A stretch of DNA of 64,000 bases. It comes from Pseudomonas sp. GV085. GTDB lineage: Bacteria; Pseudomonadota; Gammaproteobacteria; Pseudomonadales; Pseudomonadaceae. Where the stretch lies: contig NZ_QAOV01000002.1 in NCBI RefSeq assembly GCF_003050925.1, forward strand, positions 664,156-728,155, in the 5' to 3' direction. Positions within the stretch are counted from its first letter, which is position 1; every line of letters starts with the position of its first letter. Positions 1 to 8,355 of this stretch are shown here, piece by piece. A program made the translations under genes and the position numbers. The notes beneath the pieces are model-generated. The model made no database searches. It was not told the DNA's origin and saw nothing but the letters and a program-made list of their open reading frames with translations.

Positions 1-1098
1 GGGCGCAATGGCGGCCAGGTCACCGGCAGCCTGTCGGGCGACGAAGCCATGCGCAAACAGATGCGCCGCACCATAGGCGATGAAGTCGACGACTTCATCT
101 GGAACCTGCGCTGGCGCGGACACCAGATCATCCGGCAGCGCGTGGAAAAATACGGCATCGCCTGCGACCTCAAGCACGGCCACCTGCACGCCGCGTACAA
201 ACCCGCGCACATGGACGGCTTGCGCAAGGATTACGACGAGGCGGTGCGCCGGGGCATGGGCGATGAGGTCAGTCTGCTCGACCGCAGCCAGGTGCGCGAC
301 CTGCTGCAAAGCGACCTCTACCACGGCGCGATCAAGAACACCCGCAACATGCACCTGCATCCGTTGAACCTGTGCATCGGCGAAGCCCGCGCAGCCGAGA
401 GCCTCGGTGCGTTGATCTTCGAGAACAGCGAAGTGCTGGAGATCATCCATGGCGATGGCCTTCACAAGCGCCCCGGCATACGCACCGCCCACGGGCAGAT
501 CGACGCCAATCAGGTGCTGCTGGCCGGCGACGTCTACCACAAGCTGGAACCGGGCAAGCTCAAGGGCAAGATTTTCCCGGCCATGGGCGGCATCGTCACC
601 ACCGCGCCGCTGGGCGATCTGGCCAGACAGATCAACCCCGAAGACCTGGCGGTCTACGACTGCCGTTTCGTACTCGACTACTACCGCCTGACCGCTGACG
701 GTCGCCTGTTGTTCGGTGGCGGCGCCAACTACAGCGGCAAGGATTCGCGCGACATCGCCGCCGAGCTGCGCCCGTGCATCGAGCAAACCTTCCCGGCGCT
801 CAAAGGCGTGGCCATCGACTACCAGTGGAGCTGCGCGATGGGCATCGTGATCAACCGTATCCCGCAACTGGGCAAGCTCTCGGACAACGTCTGGTATTGT
901 CAGGGCTACTCCGGCCACGGCATCGCCACCACCCACATCATGGGCGAAATCATGGGGCGGGCGATCACCGGGCAACTGGAGCAGTTCGACACCTTCGCCG
1001 CCTGCCAGCACATCCGTGTGCCCATGGGCGACCTGCTCGGCAACCCGATGCTCGCCGCGGGCATGTGGTACTACCAGATGCTTGAGCGATTGCGCTGA
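1..1098 (+). CDS. FAD-dependent oxidoreductase, PuuB/PauB-like (5' partial)
   Basis: The reading frame is open from the first base, so the start lies to the left. The visible 365 codons begin with GRNGGQ, the segment that follows the N-terminal Rossmann FAD-binding motif in DAO-family amine oxidases such as gamma-glutamylputrescine oxidase. The C-terminal half keeps the family blocks LDYYRLTADGRLLFGGG and QGYSGHG. Compared with the intact paralogue at 10639-11937, roughly 65 residues are missing. Family knowledge: these enzymes oxidise a primary or gamma-glutamylated amine to the aldehyde with release of ammonia and H2O2. Pseudomonas carries several PauB paralogues with overlapping polyamine ranges, so the substrate is unassigned. 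A REP pair follows the stop codon. Confidence 0.85.
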   Translation, partial: GRNGGQVTGSLSGDEAMRKQMRRTIGDEVDDFIWNLRWRGHQIIRQRVEKYGIACDLKHGHLHAAYKPAHMDGLRKDYDEAVRRGMGDEVSLLDRSQVRDLLQSDLYHGAIKNTRNMHLHPLNLCIGEARAAESLGALIFENSEVLEIIHGDGLHKRPGIRTAHGQIDANQVLLAGDVYHKLEPGKLKGKIFPAMGGIVTTAPLGDLARQINPEDLAVYDCRFVLDYYRLTADGRLLFGGGANYSGKDSRDIAAELRPCIEQTFPALKGVAIDYQWSCAMGIVINRIPQLGKLSDNVWYCQGYSGHGIATTHIMGEIMGRAITGQLEQFDTFAACQHIRVPMGDLLGNPMLAAGMWYYQMLERLR

Positions 1099-1140
1099 GA
1101 TTGTTGGCCAATACATTCAACATGGATGTTGTTTGTTCCG

Positions 1141-1258
1141 GCCCCTTCGCGGGCAAGCCCGCTCCTACAGGGGTTGTTTTCCGGCCTCGATATTTGTGGT
1201 CGACATCGATCCCTGTGGGAGCGGCGGTGCGGCGATCCGACTTGCCCGCGAAGGGGCC
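1141..1258. repeat. REP pair 1 (degenerate, outward-facing)
   Basis: An arm reading TTCGCGGGCAAGCCCGCTCC is followed after about 40 bases by CCTGTGGGAGCGGCGG and then CTTGCCCGCGAAGGGG. It is a diverged version of the GGAGCGAGC/GCTCGCG repeat, in reverse-then-forward order. It lies between the oxidoreductase gene and the convergent DeoR gene. Confidence 0.75.
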
Positions 1259-1291
1259 GCTACATTCAATACATCTACCAGCAAAAAATGC

Positions 1292-2074
1292 TCAAGCCTG
1301 CACCACCTCGATCCCCAGCGCCCGGTAATCCTCGACATTGCCTGACGCCACATGCCGTTCGGTGATCAGCGTGTGCACGCGGTTGCAAGGCGCGACGACA
1401 AAGGGCTCCACCGCACCGAGTTTGTCTGCGGTGGTGACGGCGATCACGTGGGAAGCACAGTCGAGCATCGCCTGTTTCACCGGCACTTCATCAAAATGCA
1501 GTGAACTCAAGCCCACCTGCGGGTGTATTGCGCAGACCCCGGTAAACAACAGGTCGGCCTTGATGCCCGCCAGCAGCCGCAGGGTTTCGTGGCCGCTGGC
1601 CGACAGCGTCGCCGGGTTTAGCTGGCCGCCGGCCAGGATCACCTTGATGCCTTGGTATTCGGACAGGGTAATGGCCGTCATCGGTGACGCGGTGATCGCG
1701 GTGATGGCGATGTCCGCCGGCAGCGAGCGCGCAATCTGCAAGGTGGTGGTGCCGGAATCGAACACCACGATCTGACCGTTCTGCACCCGTTGCGCGGCCA
1801 GTTGCGCCAGATGGGTTTTCACTTCATCGGTTTCGCTGATCCGGGTGAAATAGTCCTTGCCCGTATCCTTGGGTCGCGGCAACGCCCCGCCGTGCACCCG
1901 CTGCACCAGGCCGGCGCTGGCCAGCTCTGCCAGATCGCGGCGGATGGTGTCTTCGGACACCGCGAAATGCTGGCTCAACTCCGAGGCCATGACCTTGCCA
2001 TCACGTTCGAGGATTAACAGGATCTTTTGCCGGCGCACTGACGGAAGTTCGGCTGCAGATTGGTTGTCGTGCAT
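1292..2074 (-). CDS. DeoR/GlpR-family transcriptional regulator
   Basis: This is a 260-residue protein, the usual length for the family. Residues about 13-70 form a DeoR winged helix, with RRQKILLILERDG, SEDTIRRDLAELASAGLVQR and the trailing VHGGAL. The effector half has the sugar-phosphate signature DSGTTTLQIA near residue 105. DeoR members usually repress sugar or sugar-phosphate catabolic operons and are released by a phosphorylated intermediate. It is convergent with the partial oxidase and divergent from the ornithine decarboxylase leader region, so it could control the latter, but no operator was identified. The ATG at 2074 has only a weak GAGC ribosome site. Confidence 0.88.
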   Translation of the reverse strand: MHDNQSAAELPSVRRQKILLILERDGKVMASELSQHFAVSEDTIRRDLAELASAGLVQRVHGGALPRPKDTGKDYFTRISETDEVKTHLAQLAAQRVQNGQIVVFDSGTTTLQIARSLPADIAITAITASPMTAITLSEYQGIKVILAGGQLNPATLSASGHETLRLLAGIKADLLFTGVCAIHPQVGLSSLHFDEVPVKQAMLDCASHVIAVTTADKLGAVEPFVVAPCNRVHTLITERHVASGNVEDYRALGIEVVQA

Positions 2075-2254
2075 GTTTTTGCTCGTTTATGCGTTTAATT
2101 GCGTGTTACCCGAGAGTATCTGCAACCCTGCGCAAAAACAACGAACCGGCCAGGTATCATTTTTTTCGATCTTTCAAATCATTACGCCGAATTTTTCATT
2201 TTCCTGTGACCTGTTCAAGATGGCGCCGTCACTCATGTTTTGGATGGAAACTTC

Positions 2255-2323
2255 ATGAATATCAATTTTGCTTTTGCGTGCATGATCGTGGTCTCGTTCA
2301 CGATTGCACTGGTTCACGCCTGA
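2255..2323 (+). CDS. Candidate 22-residue hydrophobic small protein
   Basis: ATG at 2255 opens a 22-codon frame ending in TGA. The product is almost entirely one hydrophobic stretch (MNINFAFACMIVVSF... then TIALVHA), enough for a single membrane span. GGATGGA about eight bases upstream could serve as a ribosome site. It is too short for standard gene callers. It could be a small membrane protein, a leader peptide for the downstream decarboxylase, or chance. No homologue is recognised. Confidence 0.35.
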   Translation: MNINFAFACMIVVSFTIALVHA

Positions 2324-2346
2324 CCGACAGATCGTGAGGCTTCAAG

Positions 2347-2397
2347 ATGTGCAAGGTCGTGGTAAAAAGCCTGACAGATCAGGAATATGCTCTATAA
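2347..2397 (+). CDS. Candidate 16-residue leader peptide upstream of ornithine decarboxylase
   Basis: ATG at 2347, preceded by GAGG with good spacing, opens a 16-codon frame (MCKVVVKSLTDQEYAL) ending TAA at 2395. It stops 17 bases before a stable hairpin and about 105 bases before the decarboxylase start. Enteric speF is known to be controlled by a short upstream ornithine-sensing peptide (SpeFL). This peptide has no visible similarity to SpeFL, so the idea rests on position only. Confidence 0.25.
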   Translation: MCKVVVKSLTDQEYAL

Positions 2398-2413
2398 ACA
2401 GTGGTGTCACGAT

Positions 2414-2447
2414 TTCCGATCAGGGGAACTGGAAGGCTCCCCCGGAA
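2414..2447 (+). promoter_or_regulatory. Compound hairpin in the ornithine decarboxylase leader
   Basis: TTCCG (2414-2418) pairs with CGGAA (2443-2447), and inside it GGGGA (2423-2427) pairs with TCCCC (2438-2442). The segments GATCA and AACT within it can alternatively pair with AGTT-GATC at 2447-2454, giving two mutually exclusive folds. There is no U-run, so it is not an intrinsic terminator. Confidence 0.35.
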
Positions 2448-2501
2448 GTTGATCTCTAAAAAAGCGGCGGACAATTGAGTGCCCGCCAGGAGACACCACC
2501 G

Positions 2502-4685
2502 ATGAAAGCCCTGAAAATCGCCGCCAGTGAAGGCGCATCCACTTGTTTCCTGAACGCCCGGGAGGTGGTCCCGCTCGGTCACACCGACTTCACCGACGTC
2601 GCCGTGGCCGTGGTGTCGGTCAATGATGTGTTGGCCGGATCCCTCGACGCCATTCAGCGCACCGGTTTTGATATCCCGATTTTCCTGGTGGCGTCCCCCG
2701 GCACCAGCACCCACCCCCGGGAAGTCTACAAACACCTCAATGACGTGCTGTTGCAAGTGAACGGCATCTTCGACCTGTCCCCCAGCAACGTCGAATACCA
2801 CGGTAACCAACTGGAGACCGCCGCCAAGGCCTATGAAGAAAGCCTGCTGCCGCCGTTCTTCGATGCGCTCAAACACTACACCGAAGCCGCCAACGCGACC
2901 TTTGCCTGCCCCGGTCACCAGGGCGGCCAGTTCTTTCGCAAGCACCCGGCCGGCCGGCAGTTTTTCGACTTCTTCGGCGAGACGCTGTTTCGCGCCGACA
3001 TGTGCAACGCCGACGTCAAGCTCGGCGACCTGCTGATCCACGAAGGCCCGGCACTGCTGGCACAGAAACACGCCGCGCAAGTGTTCAACGCCGACAAGAC
3101 CTACTTCGTGCTCAACGGCACCTCGGCCTCGAACAAGGTGGTGACCAACGCCCTGTTGACCCCGGGCGACCTGGTGCTGTTCGACCGCAACAACCACAAG
3201 TCCAATCACCAGGGCGCCTTGTTGCAGGCCGGTGCCACGCCGGTCTATCTGGAAACCGCGCGCAACCCTTATGGCTTCATCGGCGGCATCGACGCCCACT
3301 GTTTCGAAGAAAACTATCTGCGCGAGCTGATCACCGAAATCGCCCCGGACAAGGCGCAACTGCCACGGCCGTTCCGCCTGGCGATCATTCAACTGGGCAC
3401 CTACGACGGCACCGTGTACAACGCCCGGCAAGTGGTCGACCGCATCGGCAAACTGTGTGACTACATCCTGTTCGACTCGGCGTGGGTCGGCTACGAACAG
3501 TTCATTCCGATGATGAAAGACTGCTCGCCGCTGTTGCTCGACCTCAACGAGAACGACCCGGGCATCTTCGTCACGCAATCGGTGCACAAACAGCAGGCCG
3601 GTTTTTCCCAGGCCTCGCAAATCCACAAGAAAGACCGGCACATCAAAGGCCAGGCGCGCTATTGCAACCATCACCGGCTCAACAACGCCTTCATGGCCCA
3701 GGCGTCCACCAGCCCGTTCTACCCGCTGTTCGCCTCACTGGATGTGAATGCGCGCATTCACTCCGGCCGCAGTGGCCTGCGTCTGTGGGAAGACTGCGTG
3801 AAGTTCGGTATCGAAGCGCGCAAGCTGATCCTCGAAGCCTGCACCCTGGTCCGCCCGTTCGTGCCGGATACCATTGAAGGGCGTGCGTGGGAGGACTATC
3901 CAACGGAAGAAATCGCCAGCGACATCCGCTTCTTCGAGTTCCATCCCAAGGACCGCTGGCACGCCTTTGCCGGCTACGCCGAGAAGCAGTACTTCATCGA
4001 CCCGTGCAAGTTGCTGTTCACCACGCCGGGCATCGACCCGGTGGACGGCAGCTACACCGACTTCGGCATTCACGCCGGCATCCTGGCCAACTTCCTGCGC
4101 GAGAACGGCATCGTCCCGGAAAAGTGCGACCTCAACTCGATCCTGTTCCTGCTCACGCCGGCCGAAGACTGGGCGAAGATGACCCACCTGGCCGCACAGA
4201 TCGCCCGCTTCGAACGCTTCATCAGCGAAGACGCACCGATGAGCCGGGTGCTGCCGGCCATCTACGCGCAGCACCAGGAACGCTACCGCGACTACACCAT
4301 CCGCCAGCTCTGCCAGGAAATGCACGACCTGTATCGCAGCCACAACGTGCAGCAGTTGCAGAAGGACATGTTCCGCAAGGCACACTTCCCGAAAAAGGCC
4401 ATGAACCCGCAGCAAGCACAAATCGAGTACATCCGTGGCAACGTCGAACTGGTGGCGCTGGCGGATGCGGACGGGCGTATCGCGGCCGAGGGCGCGCTGC
4501 CTTATCCGCCGGGCGTCTTGTGCGTGGTGCCCGGGGAGATCTGGGGTGGCGCGGTGTTGAAGTACTTCCTGGCCCTGGAAGAAGGCATCAACCGCTTGCC
4601 CGGTTTCACGCCGGAGTTGCAGGGGGTGTACCTGCAGCAGGAAGGCGGTCGCACCCGGGCGTATGGGTACGTGATCAACGCCTGA
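2502..4685 (+). CDS. speC: Ornithine decarboxylase (fold I, SpeC/SpeF type)
   Basis: This 727-residue PLP enzyme converts L-ornithine to putrescine and CO2 in the cytoplasm. The motif TQSVHKQQAGFSQ places the PLP lysine at residue 363. The C-terminal domain reads closely like enteric SpeC/SpeF, for example DFGIHAGILANFLRENG and EGALPYPPGVLCVVPGE, and not like the LdcA/CadA lysine branch. The N-terminal wing domain is present, so it looks full length. ATG 2502 is chosen because AGGAGA lies eight bases upstream; an in-frame TTG at 2475 lacks such a site. No PotE-type antiporter is adjacent. It supplies putrescine, whereas the cluster at 9.7-20.7 kb consumes it. Whether it is biosynthetic or acid-induced cannot be told from sequence. 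Confidence 0.92.
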   Translation: MKALKIAASEGASTCFLNAREVVPLGHTDFTDVAVAVVSVNDVLAGSLDAIQRTGFDIPIFLVASPGTSTHPREVYKHLNDVLLQVNGIFDLSPSNVEYHGNQLETAAKAYEESLLPPFFDALKHYTEAANATFACPGHQGGQFFRKHPAGRQFFDFFGETLFRADMCNADVKLGDLLIHEGPALLAQKHAAQVFNADKTYFVLNGTSASNKVVTNALLTPGDLVLFDRNNHKSNHQGALLQAGATPVYLETARNPYGFIGGIDAHCFEENYLRELITEIAPDKAQLPRPFRLAIIQLGTYDGTVYNARQVVDRIGKLCDYILFDSAWVGYEQFIPMMKDCSPLLLDLNENDPGIFVTQSVHKQQAGFSQASQIHKKDRHIKGQARYCNHHRLNNAFMAQASTSPFYPLFASLDVNARIHSGRSGLRLWEDCVKFGIEARKLILEACTLVRPFVPDTIEGRAWEDYPTEEIASDIRFFEFHPKDRWHAFAGYAEKQYFIDPCKLLFTTPGIDPVDGSYTDFGIHAGILANFLRENGIVPEKCDLNSILFLLTPAEDWAKMTHLAAQIARFERFISEDAPMSRVLPAIYAQHQERYRDYTIRQLCQEMHDLYRSHNVQQLQKDMFRKAHFPKKAMNPQQAQIEYIRGNVELVALADADGRIAAEGALPYPPGVLCVVPGEIWGGAVLKYFLALEEGINRLPGFTPELQGVYLQQEGGRTRAYGYVINA

Positions 4686-4693
4686 TGGCAGGC

Positions 4694-4723
4694 GGCAGGA
4701 GCCGGCGAGGGCCGGCTCCTGCC
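4694..4723. terminator. Hairpin between convergent speC and ppk2
   Basis: GGCAGGAGCCGGC (4694-4706) pairs perfectly with GCCGGCTCCTGCC (4711-4723) around a four-base loop. It sits just after the speC stop and before the convergent ppk2 stop. No long U-run follows directly, so it may work in both directions as a weak terminator or 3'-end stabiliser. Confidence 0.6.
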
Positions 4724-4734
4724 CAACGCATCGA

Positions 4735-5553
4735 TCAGAATTTTTCCGCAATGAACTTGAACGGATAGTCCGGCTCCCGGTACTTACCGGGACCTTGCCG
4801 TTTGGGCAGCTTCACTGTCGCCCGAGGTACTTCCTCGTAAGGAATGCTTTTGAGCACATCACTGATGATGTTCAGTCGCGCCCGTCGCTTGTCATTGGAG
4901 TTGGCGACTCGCCAAGGGGCGAATTTGGTGTCGGTGTACTTGAACATGTCGTCCCGGGCACGGGAGTAGTCGTACCAGCGGTTGTAGGACTTGAGGTCCA
5001 TGGGCGACAGCTTCCAGATCTTGCGCCCGTCGGTGATACGCGCCTTGAGGCGTCGGGTCTGTTCCTCCTGACTCACCTCAAGCCAGTACTTGATCAGGAT
5101 GATTCCCGATTCGACCAGTGCCTGCTCGACACGCGGCGCCACGGTAAGAAACGTGCGCACCTGCTCCTCGCTGCAAAAGCCCATGACCCGCTCGACCCCG
5201 GCGCGGTTGTACCAGCTGCGATCGAAGATCACCACTTCACCGGCCGCCGGCAGGTGCGGCAGATAACGTTGCAAATACATCTGGCTTTTTTCCCGGTCGG
5301 TCGGCGCCGGCAGCGCCATCACCCGGAACACCCGCGGACTGACCCGTTCGGTCAGCGCCTTGATGGTCCCGCCCTTGCCGGCGCCATCACGGCCCTCGAA
5401 GATGATGCAAATCTTCGCGCCCGTGTGCTGCACCCACTCCTGCAACTTGACCAGCTCGACGTGCAGCTTCGCCAGTTCCTCGAGATACACCTTGTTCTTG
5501 AGCTTGTCGCCTTCGACCGGTTTGCTTTTCGGTGCAGCCTTCTTCTTTGCCAT
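4735..5553 (-). CDS. ppk2: Polyphosphate kinase 2
   Basis: A 272-residue single-domain PPK2, a P-loop kinase that transfers phosphate between polyphosphate and nucleoside di- or monophosphates. Walker A is FEGRDGAGKGG near residues 52-62, and Walker B with the family hallmark FDRSWYNRAGVERVMG is near 110-125. The lid region is rich in arginine (EEQTRRLKAR). The basic N-terminus MAKKKAAPKSK is typical of this subgroup. ATG 5553 has GAAGGAGA upstream; an in-frame TTG at 5571 overlaps that site and is rejected. Phosphate-acceptor class (ADP/GDP or AMP/NMP) is not decided here. It is cotranscribed or nearly so with the upstream SulP gene 58 bases away. Confidence 0.93.
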   Translation of the reverse strand: MAKKKAAPKSKPVEGDKLKNKVYLEELAKLHVELVKLQEWVQHTGAKICIIFEGRDGAGKGGTIKALTERVSPRVFRVMALPAPTDREKSQMYLQRYLPHLPAAGEVVIFDRSWYNRAGVERVMGFCSEEQVRTFLTVAPRVEQALVESGIILIKYWLEVSQEEQTRRLKARITDGRKIWKLSPMDLKSYNRWYDYSRARDDMFKYTDTKFAPWRVANSNDKRRARLNIISDVLKSIPYEEVPRATVKLPKRQGPGKYREPDYPFKFIAEKF

Positions 5554-5611
5554 GCCCGTTATCTCCTTCAATGCGTCACACAGCGTCCGGAGTGCGCCCG
5601 GCCGCGTTCAT

Positions 5612-7333
5612 TCAGCCTCGACTGCGCTGGTAGTGTTCAACCGCCTGCTCCAGATTCAGGAACATGCGCGCCTCGCCCAACGTATGGCCCAACGGTGCCT
5701 TGATGACCATGTCCCATACGCCCGGGCTCATGCCCACCAGCCACAGTGAAATGCCTTTTTCGCGCATTCGCTGTTCCGCTCCGGTGAGCATTTTCAGGGC
5801 TGTGTATTCCAGGTCGAACACGCTGCGCAGGTCCAGGACCACGACTTTGGGGGTCGCGACATCAATCAGCGGTCGGATCTTCTCGGCGATGCGCTCGGCG
5901 TTGGCGAAAAAAATCCGCCCTTCAGGCCGAAGCAACAGCAGCCCGTCAAAGTGTTCGTCATCGACGTGGTCGGCGGACTGCGGCCGGTACACATTGGTGC
6001 CGGGTTTGCGCCCGAGGATGTGCACGGGTGGGTCCGAGACTTGATAGGCCAGTGCCAGCAACGAGACGATAATCGCCACGACGATCCCTTGCAGCGTGCC
6101 CAACAGCATCACGCCGATCATGGCCACCACGGCCCAGGCAAATTCGGTACGGCGAACCGACAGGATCTCGCGAAATTCCGCCGGCTCGATCAGACCCACC
6201 GAATACACAATCACCACGGCAGCGAGCGTGGCATTGGGCATCAGGCCAATCAGCGGCGCCAGCAGCAGGCAAGTGCCCAAAGCCAGTGCTGCGGTGACCA
6301 GTGCGGCCAGTTGCGAACGGGCGCCGGCCAGGCGGTTCACAGCGGTTTGAGTGGTCCCGCCACCGGCGACCATGGCCCCGAGAAATGCGCCGCCGATGTT
6401 GGCAACGCCGGTGGCCAGCAGCTCCCGATTCGGCTGTGGCGCGGGCTCGTCACTGCGGGCGAACGCGCGCCCCGCCGCGATGGTTTCGGTGAAACTCATC
6501 AGCGCGATGCCCATCGCCGAAGGCCACAGGGTTTCGGCCAGCGACCATACCGGCAGGGTCGGCGCGGGCAATCCGATCGGCACCAGGCCGACGGCGGACA
6601 CACCAAAGCTCTCCAGGCCAAACAGGCTCATGCCAAGGATGCCCAGCGCCACCGCAATCAACGGTGCGGGCAGCCGCGGCGTAAAACGCTTCATGCCGAC
6701 CAGCAGCAAGACCATGGACACACCGACCGCCACGGTGGGCAGCGAGGCATGACCGATGCTCTGAACCGTGGCCAGCAGATTGTGCAGGAAGCCACCTTTG
6801 TCGATGTGAGTACCGAGCAATTTGGGTAGCTGGTCGAGCACGATGACCACGCCGATGCCGGCCTTGAAGCCCACCAGCACCGGCTCGGAAATGAAATTGG
6901 CGACGAAACCCAGGCGCAGCAATCCCGCGACGATCAGGATCGCGCCCACCATCAGGGCCAGCGTGGCGGAACCCGCGAGCAAGGTCGCCGCATCGCCATC
7001 GGGGCTGATCTGGCCCAAGGCGGAACCGGCGAGAATGGCCAGGGTGGTCGTGGTGCTGACACTGAGCGGGCGCGAGGTGCCGAGCACGGCGTAGATCACC
7101 ATCGGCACCAGCGCCGTGTACAGCCCGACCTGCACCGGCAGACCGGCAATGGTGGCGTACGCCAGCGCCTTGGGAATGACCACGGCCGCTGCCGTCAGCC
7201 CGGCGACCACATCGCCTCGCAGCCAGTCTGGCCGATAACTGCCGAGCCATTGCGGGATCAACAGGCTGCGCAAGGTACCCCGCGGCGGAGTGCCAGGACC
7301 GCGCTCTTGCGGATGGCTGCCTTGTTGATTCAT
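5612..7333 (-). CDS. SulP-family inorganic anion transporter with STAS domain
   Basis: This 573-residue inner-membrane protein has the SulP N-terminal signature (GDVVAGLTAAAVVIPKALAYA, residues about 40-60, and GLYTALVPMVIYAVLG), some 12-14 hydrophobic segments, and a cytoplasmic STAS domain from about residue 440 (EGRIFFANAERIAEKI, then VVLDLRSVFDLEYTALKML). SulP proteins carry sulfate, bicarbonate or dicarboxylates, usually with H+ or Na+. Substrate is not deducible, and no sulfur or carbonic anhydrase gene is adjacent. The start has TGGAGCG nine bases upstream. ppk2 lies directly downstream on the same strand. Confidence 0.9.
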   Translation of the reverse strand: MNQQGSHPQERGPGTPPRGTLRSLLIPQWLGSYRPDWLRGDVVAGLTAAAVVIPKALAYATIAGLPVQVGLYTALVPMVIYAVLGTSRPLSVSTTTTLAILAGSALGQISPDGDAATLLAGSATLALMVGAILIVAGLLRLGFVANFISEPVLVGFKAGIGVVIVLDQLPKLLGTHIDKGGFLHNLLATVQSIGHASLPTVAVGVSMVLLLVGMKRFTPRLPAPLIAVALGILGMSLFGLESFGVSAVGLVPIGLPAPTLPVWSLAETLWPSAMGIALMSFTETIAAGRAFARSDEPAPQPNRELLATGVANIGGAFLGAMVAGGGTTQTAVNRLAGARSQLAALVTAALALGTCLLLAPLIGLMPNATLAAVVIVYSVGLIEPAEFREILSVRRTEFAWAVVAMIGVMLLGTLQGIVVAIIVSLLALAYQVSDPPVHILGRKPGTNVYRPQSADHVDDEHFDGLLLLRPEGRIFFANAERIAEKIRPLIDVATPKVVVLDLRSVFDLEYTALKMLTGAEQRMREKGISLWLVGMSPGVWDMVIKAPLGHTLGEARMFLNLEQAVEHYQRSRG

Positions 7334-7656
7334 GAGTCGCTCCAGTCGTAAATCGTCCCATGCGGATGATGAGTAGACTCAACTGACCGCACAATCCTTT
7401 AACTGCACGCGTAACCACTGCAAACCTTCATCGGCAGCGAAGCGCGTGTACCGGCAGGCAGTCCACGCAGGCTCGACCAGTTACAAATGTAGCCGGTTTG
7501 CACGGCTACGCCGCCCAATGGCTGGCGAAGGGGGCAGACGCCCCGCCATCACCGGTCAAAAAGGGAAAGCCTTGTATGGACGACGTCATGAAAGCGATAA
7601 ATGAGCTATACCCGCTAACTCCCCCCATTGCAGTTCTTCAGCTCAGGAGTTTGGCA
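7334..7656. other. Intergenic region between sulP and the lipoprotein gene
   Basis: A 323-base divergent promoter region. An in-frame upstream ATG at 7576 would lengthen the lipoprotein, but it would put 27 polar residues before the signal peptide, so it is not used. No repeat, RNA or further gene was recognised. Confidence 0.5.
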
Positions 7657-8109
7657 ATGAAGCTCAAAACCTCACTGGCGGCACTCATGGTTGCGGCAAG
7701 CCTGTTCGGTTGCACCACCTCATCGACCCACGGCGTGAACGTTCCCCTGGTCGCAACCCGGCAAAACGCCGGTCAGATCGGCACCGTCACGTTGACGGAC
7801 TGGGACAAGAAAACCGGGCTGAGTTTCTTCGTCAGCGGTGTTCCAACCGGGGTTATCCTGCCCTTGCGTCTTTACTCTTTCATCAATAACGGCAGCTGCC
7901 AGCAACCCGGGTCAGTCGCCTACGCGATGAACGACACCGTCAACACCGAACGCCAAGCCGTACGCGGCTGGTCTTTTACCAGAACCGCACCTGTGCCGTT
8001 GCAGACCCTGCTTGACGGCAAGTATTCGGTGGTCGTGCGCACGGCTGCGACCGATGGCAACGTCGATATTTTTTGCGGGGATATCAAGGCTGAAATGTTA
8101 GCGAAATAG
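7657..8109 (+). CDS. Small predicted lipoprotein of unknown function
   Basis: A 150-residue protein. The N-terminus MKLKTSLAALMVAASLFGC is a classic lipoprotein signal with Cys at residue 19 in the lipobox LFGC, so the mature protein should be membrane anchored. The rest is soluble, with a Val/Thr-rich beta pattern and two further cysteines in NNGSCQQPGS and VDIFCGD that could form a disulfide in the periplasm. CAGGAG lies eight bases before ATG 7657. No family is recognised, and the neighbours give no clue to its role. Confidence 0.75.
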   Translation: MKLKTSLAALMVAASLFGCTTSSTHGVNVPLVATRQNAGQIGTVTLTDWDKKTGLSFFVSGVPTGVILPLRLYSFINNGSCQQPGSVAYAMNDTVNTERQAVRGWSFTRTAPVPLQTLLDGKYSVVVRTAATDGNVDIFCGDIKAEMLAK

Positions 8110-8138
8110 CTGCGACCCTTTCAGGCCGGCCCTCGATA

Positions 8139-8171
8139 CCGCTCGTGCCACCGGTTGTCCGGTGCGAGCGG
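8139..8171 (+). terminator. Hairpin downstream of the lipoprotein gene
   Basis: CCGCTCG pairs with CGAGCGG, with an inner CACCGG/CCGGTG pairing, forming a strong stem 30 bases after the stop. There is no U-run, so function as an intrinsic terminator is uncertain. Confidence 0.35.
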
Positions 8172-8294
8172 TGGCGTCTGGTGAGTGCAGAGGGAGCCGG
8201 TAGAAGCTGAGTTCACGAATCTGTCATTACTCACTGATAACGTCCTGGCGCTTTTGCCTGTCCGCGTAATGTCCGGCGATCAAATTCCAAATGC

Positions 8295-8325
8295 AAAAAA
8301 CCCGCCTTTGAGCGGGTTTTTGGCT
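8295..8325. terminator. Bidirectional intrinsic terminator
   Basis: AAACCCGC and GCGGGTTT pair around a short loop, flanked by A6 on the left and T5 on the right. Both strands therefore read stem plus U-run. It can end both the lipoprotein transcript and the minus-strand glycine-rich gene that stops at 8356. Confidence 0.85.
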
Positions 8326-8355
8326 TTTCAGAAACTGATGTCTACAACCGCGAAC

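Larger units (their letters stand above)
2075..2501 (+). promoter_or_regulatory. Leader region of the ornithine decarboxylase gene
   Basis: This 427-base gap separates the divergent deoR-type gene and the decarboxylase. It contains two plausible short ORFs (2255-2323 and 2347-2397) and a compound hairpin at 2414-2447, all before the decarboxylase Shine-Dalgarno AGGAGA at 2489-2494. A clear sigma-70 promoter could not be picked. The arrangement of short ORF, then structured RNA, then gene resembles a leader-peptide regulated transcript. Confidence 0.4.

Noticed and set aside
1101..1345. Short plus-strand frames after the left-edge oxidase
   Set aside because: They translate the REP repeat (for example FAGKPAPTG) and have no ribosome sites.
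2475..2501. TTG start for ornithine decarboxylase
   Set aside because: It has no ribosome site and overlaps the AGGAGA that serves ATG 2502.
2379..3674. 431-codon minus-strand open frame
   Set aside because: Antisense to the ornithine decarboxylase gene, with Val/Gln/Arg-rich composition typical of the shadow of a GC-rich gene; no ribosome site or family.
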